Below, in pieces: positions 1-7,408 of a stretch of DNA of 64,000 nt; the stretch's first letter is position 1; each line of letters begins with the position of its first letter. The stretch is from DAOPJM01 sp964490325. GTDB taxonomy: Bacteria > Bacillota > Clostridia > Christensenellales > CAG-138. The translations under genes and the position numbers were made by a program. The notes beneath the pieces are model-generated. The model searched no databases. It was not told the DNA's origin and worked only from the letters and a program-made list of their open reading frames with translations. The DNA lies in contig CAZBBX010000007.1 of assembly GCA_964490325.1 (NCBI GenBank), positions 1-64,000 on the forward strand, written 5' to 3'.

Positions 1-225
1 TGCAAGAAGAAGCACGTCACCAACATGCGCGCCTCCGGCTCCGACGAAGCGCTGCGCCTGACCCCGCCCGTGGTGTTCTCCTTGGAGCAGTGCCTTGAGT
101 TCATCGCCGACGACGAGCTGGTCGAGGTCACGCCCAAGTCCATCCGTATGCGCAAGCGCGTCCTGTCCAAGGAGCAGCGCATGAAGATAGCCAGCCGCGC
201 CATGAAGGCGGGCGTGGAGGAGTAA
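1..225 (+). CDS. bipA: TypA/BipA ribosome-associated GTPase, C-terminal end (partial)
   Basis: The frame is open from base 1 to a TAA at 223-225, giving the last 74 residues of a gene whose 5' part lies outside the window. The stretch NMRASGSDEALRLTPP, then FSLEQ and DDELVEVTPKSIRMRK, is the highly conserved tail of TypA/BipA, a translational GTPase that binds the 70S ribosome under stress and in ribosome assembly. None of the GTPase domain is visible, so the call rests on this C-terminal signature. A strong terminator follows about 30 bases after the stop, so it ends its transcription unit. Confidence 0.93.
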   Translation, partial: CKKKHVTNMRASGSDEALRLTPPVVFSLEQCLEFIADDELVEVTPKSIRMRKRVLSKEQRMKIASRAMKAGVEE

Positions 226-255
226 GACCTCCGCCTAAAACCTACCAAACGACAG

Positions 256-299
256 ACAGTCCGACAGAGCCGAAAGCGCCGTCGGACTGTTTCTTTTTT
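256..299 (+). terminator. Rho-independent terminator after bipA
   Basis: Perfect 10-bp arms (ACAGTCCGAC at 256-265, GTCGGACTGT at 281-290) are followed by a T-rich run to 299. The stretch from 300 to 555 has no convincing gene; open frames there lack ribosome sites and recognisable motifs. Confidence 0.9.
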
Positions 300-555
300 A
301 TGGTTGCCGCAGCTTGGCTTACCGCGCTTTCAGCCAGCGCTTCAAAAGGAAGGTGCAAAAATAGGGGAAGCTGTAAATGCCGTCGCTGCAGCCCACGTTT
401 CCGCCGTGCAGCTTTATGCCGCTGTGGATGTCTGTATAGCTGTCGCTGCAGTATATCGGACGAAAAGCGGAAAAACAAGGGAGATACGAAAAAATGAGCG
501 AGAATTTGTCAGGATCCCACAAAATCCCGTTTTTATGCACGCGGCAGCGGTGATA

Positions 556-598
556 CAAAAAAAGAGGGTGCGGCAAGAAAAGATCTGCCGCAGCCCCC
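556..598 (-). terminator. Rho-independent terminator of the HAD-gpmI operon
   Basis: Read on the minus strand, a GC stem (GGGGGCTGCGGCA pairing with TGCCGCACCC, small mismatch) is followed by a T-rich tail ending near 556. It lies about 30 bases past the phosphoglycerate mutase stop and closes the operon that starts near 5300. Confidence 0.85.
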
Positions 599-629
599 TT
601 ATGGGCCTGTATGGGAGTGGGGAAGGCGC

Positions 630-2201
630 TTAGTCTCCTTCCGTATAGGTCGTGCCGCCCGTGCCCGTCAGGGAGGCGTAGGCCTGCTCGATGCGGGCAT
701 AGTTGCCGTCGCGGTCGAGCGCGATCCCGCGGCCGATGCCGCTGACGATCTTGCCCAAGCCGATCTGCCGCAGCTGCTCGTCCAGCTCCGTAAGGAGCGC
801 GGGCGCGCTGCCGGGTTCGGTGCTGCGGCCGTCAAAGATGATGTGGACATACAGCTGCTCCACCCCCGCCGCCTTTGCCATGCGCGCCAAGGCCAGCGGA
901 TAGTCCACGGAACCGTGCGAGGACTTTTTGGTCAGCAGCGCGATCAGATGCAGCGCGCTGCCGTTTTGCTGTACATAGCGGAAGCTGTCCAAGAACACGG
1001 GGTTTTCTTCAAACGAACCGTCGCGCATGGCTCGATCCAGCCGCACATCGTCCTGCTCCACCACGCGTCCCGCGCCCAAGTTGCAATGTCCCGCCTCGGA
1101 GTTGCCCGCCTTGCCCTCCGCCAAGCCCACGAAGGGGCCGCTGGCGTTCAGTCTTGCGGGGGGATAGGCCTTGATAAGCGCGTCCCAATGCGGTGTGTCC
1201 GCCAGATAGATGGGGTTGCTGTCGTCCTCACGGCCAAAGCCCCAGCCGTCCAGCACGATGAGCAGCACCCTGCGCCCCTCGCCGAAGGCTGCGGTGCAAA
1301 GCGGCGCTCCCTCCATGCAGGCGGGTTTGTCCAAGCCCAGCACCCGCAGCACCGTGGGCGACACATCCGAAAGGCTGCCGTCATGCAGGGGCAGGGGGGT
1401 CTTGGCTCTCGGATCGATACAGAGGAAGGGCACCTTGTTGGTGGTGTGCGCCACATGTGGCTTGCCCTCCGCCGTGTGCATCAGCTCCAAATTGCCGTGA
1501 TCCGCCGTGACCATGACCACATAGTCCCTTTGCAGCGCCTCACAAAGCACCCGATCCAGCTCGCGATCCACGCAGACCGCGGCCTTGATCTTTGCCGCGT
1601 CGTTGGCGGTGTGACCGATGACGTCGCCGTTTGCAAAGTTTGTGAGGATGAAGCGATAGCCGCCGTCCAGCGCCTCGATGACGCGGTCTGCGACCTTGGG
1701 CAGGCTCAGCTCAGGCTTTTGATCGAAGGGGATGCCCTTGGGCGAGGGGATGCAGACGTCGTCCTCCCCCGCGAAGGGCTTGTTCTCGCCGCCGTTGAAG
1801 AAGAAGGTGACGTGGGCAAACTTTTCCGACTCGGAGCAGTGGAACTGCTTCATGCCCGCCTCCGCCACGCACTGCGCCAAGGGGCGCACGACCTTGGCGG
1901 GGGCAAACGCGATGGGCAGGTTCTTGAACTTCTCATGATACATCGTTAATATGACGAAGCGCAGCCTGTCCAAGTACGTTCGCGGGAAGCGGTCAAAGGC
2001 GGGGTCCGTGAAGGCCTCCGTCAGCTCCACCTCGCGCTCGCCGCGCCTGCAGCAGAAGATCGCGCCGTCGCCGTTTTCAATGGCGCCCACGGCTTTGCCT
2101 GCCGCGTCCGTCAGACGCAGCGGGGCAAGGCTGTAGTCCGTCTGTCCCTCGTCATACGCCCGCCGCACCGCTGCGGCCAGCGCTTTTCCGCCCTGTGCCA
2201 T
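630..2201 (-). CDS. Circularly permuted cofactor-independent phosphoglycerate mutase
   Basis: The 523-residue product carries every block of 2,3-bisphosphoglycerate-independent phosphoglycerate mutase (3-PG/2-PG interconversion, di-Mn enzyme of about 510 residues), but in rotated order. Residues 1-300 match the usual second half: ENGDGAIF at 42-49, SEKFAHVTFFFNGG near 125-138, metal ligands in NGDVIGHT (D193, H197), TADHGN (D234, H235) and VAHTT (H252), then SPTVLRVLGL. Residues 311-510 match the usual N-terminus: VLLIVLDGWGFG (D318), GNSEAGH (catalytic S368), FDGR at 456-459 and ALDRDGNYARIEQAYASL. Family active-site residues are kept except DGRD, which reads DGRS. The ATG at 2201 has GGAGGT just upstream; a longer in-frame extension lacks a ribosome site. 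It is the last gene of the HAD operon, 16 bases after the fourth HAD. Confidence 0.9.
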   Translation of the reverse strand: MAQGGKALAAAVRRAYDEGQTDYSLAPLRLTDAAGKAVGAIENGDGAIFCCRRGEREVELTEAFTDPAFDRFPRTYLDRLRFVILTMYHEKFKNLPIAFAPAKVVRPLAQCVAEAGMKQFHCSESEKFAHVTFFFNGGENKPFAGEDDVCIPSPKGIPFDQKPELSLPKVADRVIEALDGGYRFILTNFANGDVIGHTANDAAKIKAAVCVDRELDRVLCEALQRDYVVMVTADHGNLELMHTAEGKPHVAHTTNKVPFLCIDPRAKTPLPLHDGSLSDVSPTVLRVLGLDKPACMEGAPLCTAAFGEGRRVLLIVLDGWGFGREDDSNPIYLADTPHWDALIKAYPPARLNASGPFVGLAEGKAGNSEAGHCNLGAGRVVEQDDVRLDRAMRDGSFEENPVFLDSFRYVQQNGSALHLIALLTKKSSHGSVDYPLALARMAKAAGVEQLYVHIIFDGRSTEPGSAPALLTELDEQLRQIGLGKIVSGIGRGIALDRDGNYARIEQAYASLTGTGGTTYTEGD

Positions 2202-2217
2202 ATGGCTTACCTCCGTT

Positions 2218-2976
2218 TTAAGGATGTAGGATGTTCTCCGCCGCCACCCGTCCCCGTTCGGGGAAGATGTCCAGCAGCTGCGGGAAGCTTGTGATCTTTG
2301 CATCGGGCGTGTTGGCGTCCGTGAGCTTCATTTTGGGCATGTCGGGATACTCCACGCCGATGGTCATGCCCAAGCCCGCCGCCTTTGCGCCGATGATGTC
2401 GCGGTCCAGATTGTCGCCCACGAACGCGCAGTGCTCCGCGTCAACGTGCAGCGCCTGCATGGCGTAGTAGTAGATGGCGGGGTGCGGCTTGCGCAGCAGG
2501 GTGACGGAGCTTTGCTGCACCGTGGAGAAGTAGCGCCTTAGGTCGTCGTGATCCAGCCACTCGTCCACCTCGCGGGTGCCCACCAAATCGCTGATGATGC
2601 CCAGGGTGTAGCCCCGCTTGTACAGCTCCTGCGTGGTCTCCACGCCGCCCGGCGTCACCACGCGCTCGCCCTTGGTCTGCCGATACTGAAAGGTCAGCTC
2701 CGCCGCTGCGGCACGGATGCGCTCCTTGGGAAAGTCGAACGCCAAAAAGCGCGTCCAAAGCACCTCCTCGGGCGCTTCACAGTAGAAATGCAGCGCCCAC
2801 TCGCGGTAGCGGTCGTAGCGCTGCTCGATGGTCTTGAAGAAAACCTCCGGGTCGCCCTCGGCGCCGCAAAGCGCGGCGATGCGCCTGCGCGCCGCCGAAG
2901 CATAGGCGGCGTCCTTGCGGATGACGCGAAAGGTCCCGCCAAGATCGTAGAAGATCACGCGAATGTCTTGCTCCAC
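2218..2976 (-). CDS. HAD-superfamily hydrolase, DxGGT type (paralogue 4 of the operon)
   Basis: A 252-residue Rossmannoid HAD protein with alpha-helical C1 cap. Motif I is FYDLGGTF, so the nucleophile Asp is present but the usual general-acid Asp two residues on is Gly. Motif II is GIISD, motif III LLRKPHP and motif IV FVGDNLDRD. HADs of this size are mostly small-molecule phosphatases; loss of the second Asp usually means altered chemistry or weak phosphatase activity, so the reaction is left open. The start is GTG at 2976, with AAAGGAG upstream overlapping the end of the previous HAD gene. Only three bases separate it from that gene, implying translational coupling. Confidence 0.85.
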   Translation of the reverse strand: MEQDIRVIFYDLGGTFRVIRKDAAYASAARRRIAALCGAEGDPEVFFKTIEQRYDRYREWALHFYCEAPEEVLWTRFLAFDFPKERIRAAAAELTFQYRQTKGERVVTPGGVETTQELYKRGYTLGIISDLVGTREVDEWLDHDDLRRYFSTVQQSSVTLLRKPHPAIYYYAMQALHVDAEHCAFVGDNLDRDIIGAKAAGLGMTIGVEYPDMPKMKLTDANTPDAKITSFPQLLDIFPERGRVAAENILHP

Positions 2977-2979
2977 AGC

Positions 2980-3714
2980 TTAGCTCCTTTCGGGAAAGTA
3001 CCGTTCCAGCTCGGAAAAATCGGAAAAGATAACGTCGGGACGCTTGTCGCCCACCAGTTTGTCCTTCTTTTTCTCATACTTGTCGGGCGGCAGGTAGATG
3101 AGGCAGGCGCCCAGTCCCGCCTCCCTTGCACCCGTCACATCGCGGTCGGGATTGTCCGCAATGGACGCGCAGGCGTGCAGCGGCAAGCCCATCTTCTCTC
3201 CCGCCAGCGCGTACACGGCGGGGTCGGGCTTGCGCAGTCCCGTCACGGAGGAGAGGATCACCGCGTCAAAGTAGGGCGTCAGCCCGTCGTCCGTAAGCCA
3301 CCTTTTAATCTCGATCTCCCCGATGAGGTTGGAGATGATGCCCAGCTTGTAGCCCCGCCCATGCAGCAGGCGGATCGCCTCCGCCGAATGGGGCGCCAAG
3401 CGGCGTATCCCCTTGGTTTGCCGATACTGATAGGTCAGCTCGTGGCAGTTTTGCCTTACAAGCTGCTCATCCGCCTCAGGCAACAGCCACTCGTGCCACA
3501 GCTCGAAGTCGTGCGCCTCGCGGCTTTGCTCCAGCGCCCACTCGCGATACGGCGCATAGCGCAGCTCGGTCTTAGCGTAAAATTCCTCACCCGAAAGAGA
3601 ACTGCCCGCCAAGCGCGCCATCTCGTCCTTGGCGGCCTGTTCGTAGGCGGCGTCGTGATGCACGATGCGCAGCGTGCCGCCCAAGTCAAAGAAGACGCCT
3701 TCGATCCCCTGCAT
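2980..3714 (-). CDS. HAD-superfamily hydrolase, DxGGT type (paralogue 3)
   Basis: A 244-residue HAD paralogue starting MQGIEGVFFDLGGTLRIV. The motif-I second Asp is replaced by Gly as in its neighbours; motif II is GIISN, motif III GLRKPDP and motif IV SIADNPDRDVTGA, where the usual Gly before Asp is Ala. The block RREWALE/ELTYQYRQTKG in the cap is shared closely with the downstream paralogue, pointing to tandem duplication. It starts four bases after the preceding gene's end and stops three bases before the next start. The substrate is not predictable from sequence alone. Confidence 0.85.
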   Translation of the reverse strand: MQGIEGVFFDLGGTLRIVHHDAAYEQAAKDEMARLAGSSLSGEEFYAKTELRYAPYREWALEQSREAHDFELWHEWLLPEADEQLVRQNCHELTYQYRQTKGIRRLAPHSAEAIRLLHGRGYKLGIISNLIGEIEIKRWLTDDGLTPYFDAVILSSVTGLRKPDPAVYALAGEKMGLPLHACASIADNPDRDVTGAREAGLGACLIYLPPDKYEKKKDKLVGDKRPDVIFSDFSELERYFPERS

Positions 3715-3718
3715 AGGC

Positions 3719-4468
3719 TTACCCCTGCGTGCGCGGCGGGAAGATGTCCAACAGCTCCCCTATGCGCGTGATGATGTAGTCGGGCTCGGGCGCTGTCACA
3801 CCCTTTTGCTCCTCCCGCTTCAAGGTGTTCGGCTCGTCAATGCGGATCATCAGACCAAAGCCTGCGTCACGCGTCCCCTGCACATCGCGGATGGGGTTGT
3901 CGCCCACATAGGCGCAGGCCTCGGGCGCGGACTCGATGCAGCGCGCCGCAATGCTGTAGACCTCGGGATCGGGCTTGCGCAGGCGGATCTTGGAGGAGAG
4001 GATGACCGTGCGGAAATAGTGCGCCACGCCATCGTGGATCATCCAGTCGGGGATCTCCGTTTCGGTGATGGTGTTGGCGATGATGCCTAACTTGTAGCCC
4101 CGCCTGTCCAGCTCGATGATGGTGTCCTTCACATCGGGACGCGGGTCGCGGCGGCCGTCATGATCGCGCCACAGGCGGGTCAGGCGGCCTGCGTTGGCTG
4201 CGATATGCTCCTTGTCGTAATCGGGCAGCAGATAGTGCGTCCACAGCTCCATCTCGGAGGCCTCGATGAGCGCCGCCTTGGAGCGTTTGCGATACGCCTT
4301 CCAGTTGCGCTCTAACTTCTCAAAGAAAACATCGTGCGGCTCGGTCGTGCCGACCAAGCGCATCAGCTCCGCTTCCGCGTTCTGACGAAAGGGTGGGTCG
4401 TCCACAACGATGCGCAGCGTGTTTCCCACGTCGAAAAAGATGGTGTCGATCTTGTGCGTTTGCTCCAT
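3719..4468 (-). CDS. HAD-superfamily hydrolase, DxGNT type (paralogue 2)
   Basis: A 249-residue HAD protein beginning MEQTHKIDTIFFDVGNTLRIV. It keeps the motif-I nucleophile, lacks the second Asp (Gly), and has GIIAN, RLRKPDP and YVGDNPIRDVQG for motifs II-IV. A longer frame reaches 4555, but the ATG at 4468 is preferred because GAGGAGG lies just upstream and the extra N-terminus is Arg/Pro-rich shadow sequence. The ribosome site overlaps the stop of the first HAD, so the genes are coupled. Confidence 0.85.
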   Translation of the reverse strand: MEQTHKIDTIFFDVGNTLRIVVDDPPFRQNAEAELMRLVGTTEPHDVFFEKLERNWKAYRKRSKAALIEASEMELWTHYLLPDYDKEHIAANAGRLTRLWRDHDGRRDPRPDVKDTIIELDRRGYKLGIIANTITETEIPDWMIHDGVAHYFRTVILSSKIRLRKPDPEVYSIAARCIESAPEACAYVGDNPIRDVQGTRDAGFGLMIRIDEPNTLKREEQKGVTAPEPDYIITRIGELLDIFPPRTQG

Positions 4469-4482
4469 GGCCTCTGCCTCCT

Positions 4483-5232
4483 CTATAGTGTGTGTTCCCC
4501 GCCCAAAAGCGGGAGCAGCTCGGAAAACGTGTGGATGCGGGCGTCGGGCTCCCAATGCCCCACGACCTTGGCGTCGCGATGCGCCACGGCGGGATTGTCG
4601 ATCAGCACGACCGCCCCAAGCTCAGCGCGGCGCGCCCCAATCAGATCGCGGGAGATGGTGTCGCCCACATAGCAAAGCTCCCTTGGCGCAAGCTCCAGCC
4701 GCTCCGCCGCCAAGCGGAAGATGGCGGGATCGGGCTTGCGCATCCCCACGCCCTGCGAGCACAGTACGCAGCTCATGTAGCCTGCGATCCCGTATTCGTT
4801 GAGGATGTGCGGAACAAAGGAGTTGGAGATGATGTTGCTGATGATCCCCTGCCGATAGCCCAGCTCGTGGATGCGGGCAAGGGTCTCGGTCATGCCGTCG
4901 CGCCGCTTGAGCTTGAGCCGCGCATAATCATAAAGGAAGCTCAGCTCCTCGGCGATGGGCGCCAAGCGCTCTCGCCCGATGGAAAAGTCCCTTAGGTACC
5001 AGTCGTTCCAAATGTTCGCCTGCGGCAGCTCGCGCAGCGTCTTTTCCGTCATGGCCTTGTAGGCCTCCGCGTTGGCGTGCAGCAGCGGCGCAAGCGCCTC
5101 CTTGGTGATGGGCAGCTCGATGCCGTAGTCCCGCAGCCGCTCGATCACAAGCCCGCAAAAGCGTTCGCCGCCGTCCGTTTTTTCGATGGTGTGCAGCGTT
5201 CCCCCAACGTCGTACAGTACCGCCTTTATCAT
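4483..5232 (-). CDS. HAD-superfamily hydrolase, DxGGT type (paralogue 1, first gene of operon)
   Basis: A 249-residue HAD: MIKAVLYDVGGTLHTIEK (motif I, second Asp replaced by Gly), GIISN (II), GMRKPDP (III) and YVGDTISRDLIGA (IV). It is the promoter-proximal gene of the five-gene minus-strand operon. An AGGGAGC ribosome site precedes the ATG at 5232. Its promoter and a LacI-type operator lie at 5283-5337, facing the lacI gene across the divergent intergenic region. It is more diverged from the other three than they are from each other. Confidence 0.85.
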   Translation of the reverse strand: MIKAVLYDVGGTLHTIEKTDGGERFCGLVIERLRDYGIELPITKEALAPLLHANAEAYKAMTEKTLRELPQANIWNDWYLRDFSIGRERLAPIAEELSFLYDYARLKLKRRDGMTETLARIHELGYRQGIISNIISNSFVPHILNEYGIAGYMSCVLCSQGVGMRKPDPAIFRLAAERLELAPRELCYVGDTISRDLIGARRAELGAVVLIDNPAVAHRDAKVVGHWEPDARIHTFSELLPLLGGEHTL

Positions 5233-5282
5233 GTAGCTCCCTCTCTGTGGTCAAAATCAATAGTCCTGCGGGCGTATTTATC

Positions 5283-5294
5283 GCAAACGTTTAC
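5283..5294. promoter_or_regulatory. LacI-family operator for the HAD operon
   Basis: GCAAACGTTTAC, an 11-of-12 match to the perfect dyad GCAAACGTTTGC, lies 14 bases downstream of the -10 box. That position would block transcription initiation or escape. The same motif occurs at 5498 and 35069. Confidence 0.75.
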
Positions 5295-5308
5295 GCCCCT
5301 TCGGTATC

Positions 5309-5337
5309 ATTGTAGTGTTTCCGCTTCAATTTGTCAA
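5309..5337 (-). promoter_or_regulatory. Promoter of the HAD-gpmI operon
   Basis: On the minus strand TTGACA (5337-5332), a 17-base spacer and TACAAT (5314-5309) form a near-consensus vegetative promoter about 75 bases upstream of the first HAD start. Confidence 0.85.
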
Positions 5338-5458
5338 GCCATAACGCGCTTCTTTTTGTCGATACGGCTGCATATCCCTGTGCATGGCGCTTTTTTCTGT
5401 GCGCTCCCGCCGCCTTTTTCCCGAAATATTTCTTCTTTGTGGTTTTTTCCGCAACGGC

Positions 5459-5487
5459 TTGACAGTGGCGTTTCCCCGTTGTACAAT
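5459..5487 (+). promoter_or_regulatory. Promoter of the lacI-family gene
   Basis: TTGACA (5459-5464), a 17-base spacer and TACAAT (5482-5487). Architecture and box sequences are identical to those of the divergent HAD promoter. Confidence 0.85.
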
Positions 5488-5497
5488 GCTTGTAAGT

Positions 5498-5509
5498 GTA
5501 AACGTTTGC
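5498..5509. promoter_or_regulatory. LacI-family operator at its own promoter
   Basis: GTAAACGTTTGC lies 11 bases after the -10 box, overlapping the expected transcript start, so autorepression is likely. It also fits a CcpA cre core (TGTAAACGTTTGC), which is an alternative reading. Confidence 0.75.
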
Positions 5510-5542
5510 GAGGGCAAGGCCGTCCTCGGGATGGGAGCAGGC

Positions 5543-6562
5543 ATGAAACGGATCACCATCAAGGACATCGCCAAGGTCGCGGGCGTATCCTATGCGACGG
5601 TATCAAGGGCGCTCAACGGCAGTCCCGAGATCGGCGAGGACACGCGGGAGCGCATCCTGAGGCTGTGCAAGGAGATGGGCTACACCACCAACTACGTTGC
5701 CCGCTCCATGGTCATGCGCCACACCAAGCTGATCGGGCTGGTGGTGGCCAACATCGACAACCCCTTCATGAGCGAGATCGCCCTGCATGTGGAGATGCAC
5801 GCGCGCGAAAAGGGCTACAACATCATGCTGTGCAACTCCTCGCACGACCTTGACAAGGAGGAGCAGGTGGTGGAGCTTTTGGTCGGCAGGCAGGTGGACG
5901 GCATCCTCATCATCCCCGCAAGCTCCGACAGCTTCCGACGTTTGCGGCGCTTCTCGGACAGCGTGCCGATGGTGTATGTGAGCGAGAACCTCAAGGAGGC
6001 GGACGACAGCTATGTGTCCGTGGACAACGCCAGAGGCACCTATCTTGGGACGGACTATCTGTACCGCTTAGGGCACAAGCGCATCCTTTACTTTGGACGC
6101 AGAGCGGGCAGCACCACCCATCAGCTGCGCGCCGACGGCTATCTGAGCGTCTGCCGCGAGCATGGCTTGGTGCCGCTGTTCTTTGACAGTCCCTTTAGCG
6201 CCAGCTCCATTCAAAACGGCAGCACGCTGGCAAGGGAGCTGTTCAGCCGTCCCCGCGACTACAGCGCCATCTTTGCCTCCACCGACTCCAACGCGCTGGG
6301 CGTGATGCAGGTGGCGGACGAGCTGGGGCTGCACATCCCCGGCGACCTGTCGCTGCTGGGCTTTGACAACATCCTCTACTCCGAGCTGCCCCGCATCAAC
6401 CTGTCCACCATCGAGCAGCCCAAGAAGGCCATGGCGTCGTTGGCGCTGGACATGCTGCTCGAGCGCATTGCGGATCCCGATGTGGGCTATGCCCACCGCA
6501 TCCTGCCGCCCCGCCTTATCGAGCGAAAGAGCTGTCTGGCGCCGCAGGGCACGGAGGCGTAA
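5543..6562 (+). CDS. LacI/GalR-family transcriptional regulator
   Basis: A 339-residue regulator. The N-terminal helix-turn-helix reads MKRITIKDIAKVAGVSYATVSRALNG in short blocks typical of LacI/GalR, followed by the hinge region and a periplasmic-binding-protein-like sensor domain (IGLVVANIDNPFM near residue 60; IFASTDSNALGVMQ and DLSLLGFDNILYSE near residues 240-280). The ATG at 5543 is chosen because GGGAG sits six bases upstream and the protein then begins right at the DNA-binding domain. The dyads at 5498, 5283 and 35069 are its likely targets. It is followed three bases later by the PHP gene. The effector is unknown; a sugar or sugar phosphate is expected for the family. Confidence 0.92.
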   Translation: MKRITIKDIAKVAGVSYATVSRALNGSPEIGEDTRERILRLCKEMGYTTNYVARSMVMRHTKLIGLVVANIDNPFMSEIALHVEMHAREKGYNIMLCNSSHDLDKEEQVVELLVGRQVDGILIIPASSDSFRRLRRFSDSVPMVYVSENLKEADDSYVSVDNARGTYLGTDYLYRLGHKRILYFGRRAGSTTHQLRADGYLSVCREHGLVPLFFDSPFSASSIQNGSTLARELFSRPRDYSAIFASTDSNALGVMQVADELGLHIPGDLSLLGFDNILYSELPRINLSTIEQPKKAMASLALDMLLERIADPDVGYAHRILPPRLIERKSCLAPQGTEA

Positions 6563-6565
6563 AAA

Positions 6566-7297
6566 ATGTTTTCTTATGAGGCGCACGCGCACAGCGCCGA
6601 GGTCAGCCGCTGCGGACAGCGCAGCGCCAAGGAGCAGGTGACGCGCTACCACGAGCTTGGCTACACGGGTATCGTGTTTACGGATCACCTGCACGAAAGC
6701 TACATCCAAAGCTGTCCTTGGAAGGACGACTGGGAAAGCTGCGTGGAGCACTACCTGCTGGGCTACGAGCTTGCAAAGGCGGCGGCCGCTCCCTTTGACA
6801 TGGACGTCCTTTTTGGCATGGAGCTGCGCTTTATGGACTGCGACCGTGATTTTCTGGTCTATGGGGCGGATCGTAAGTGGCTTGCCGCGCATCCCTACCC
6901 CTACCGCTTGGGCGTGGAGCGCTTCTTCGAGCGGTTTTGCGACACGCTGTTCATCGTTCATGCCCACCCCTATCGCGGCTTTGACGAGGAGCGGGACGGC
7001 CCCCTGCGCACGGACTGCGTGCATGGCGTGGAGCTGGTCAACGCCAACCCCCGCCACGACAGCCACAACGAGTGGACGCTGGAGCTTTGCAGACGGGAGC
7101 CCGCGCTGTATCGGCTCTGCGGCTCGGACGCGCATCGGGCGGGGGACGAGGGGCAGGCCGCCGTGCTGCTGCCCTATCGCGTGGCGACGAGCCGCGCCTT
7201 TGCCGACGCCGTCCGTGCGGGCGACGCTGTACTGAAAAGCCCCGCGTATCAGTCCATTTTGGACGCGGCGGCAGAGCTTCCACCCGTGCGCCGCTAA
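6566..7297 (+). CDS. PHP-domain metal-dependent phosphoesterase
   Basis: A 243-residue PHP protein. Metal-ligand motifs are visible in order: EAHAHSAEVS at residues 5-14, FTDHLHES near 37-44, GMELRF near 90, FIVHAHPYRGF near 132-142, and GSDAHRAGD near 192-200. The family includes histidinol-phosphatase-like and nucleoside phosphate esterases; the exact substrate is not readable. The start lies three bases after the lacI stop, with GGAGG inside the end of lacI, so the two are co-translated. A phosphoesterase made with the regulator supports a phosphoester-linked regulon. Confidence 0.88.
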   Translation: MFSYEAHAHSAEVSRCGQRSAKEQVTRYHELGYTGIVFTDHLHESYIQSCPWKDDWESCVEHYLLGYELAKAAAAPFDMDVLFGMELRFMDCDRDFLVYGADRKWLAAHPYPYRLGVERFFERFCDTLFIVHAHPYRGFDEERDGPLRTDCVHGVELVNANPRHDSHNEWTLELCRREPALYRLCGSDAHRAGDEGQAAVLLPYRVATSRAFADAVRAGDAVLKSPAYQSILDAAAELPPVRR

Positions 7298-7323
7298 AAA
7301 CGCACGGATCGCTCAAACAAAAA

Positions 7324-7350
7324 AAGCGAGGGCGCAGGCGCTGCTCGCTT
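7324..7350. terminator. Possible weak terminator after the PHP gene
   Basis: AAGCGAG and CTCGCTT arms enclose a 13-base loop, with an A-run before and only a short T-rich stretch after. It fits partial termination between the lacI-PHP pair and the kinase gene. Confidence 0.4.
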
Positions 7351-7408
7351 GGATGTTTTCCTGCGCGTCCCCACTTAGGGACGCGTAAAATGCAAAAAGG
7401 AGTCTATC

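Noticed and set aside
300..633. Possible short genes between bipA and the phosphoglycerate mutase
   Set aside because: Open frames on both strands lack ribosome sites and motifs, and overlap the two terminators.
843..1949. Long plus-strand frame opposite the phosphoglycerate mutase
   Set aside because: Shadow of a high-GC gene: His/Arg/Gln-rich with no start signal or domain. Similar long antisense frames at 2548, 7313, 9712, 21406, 35860, 38315 and 43333 were dropped for the same reason.
5283..5509. CcpA cre sites
   Set aside because: One of the three fits the cre core, but the perfect GCAAACGTTTGC symmetry and the adjacent lacI gene favour a dedicated regulator. Kept only as an alternative.
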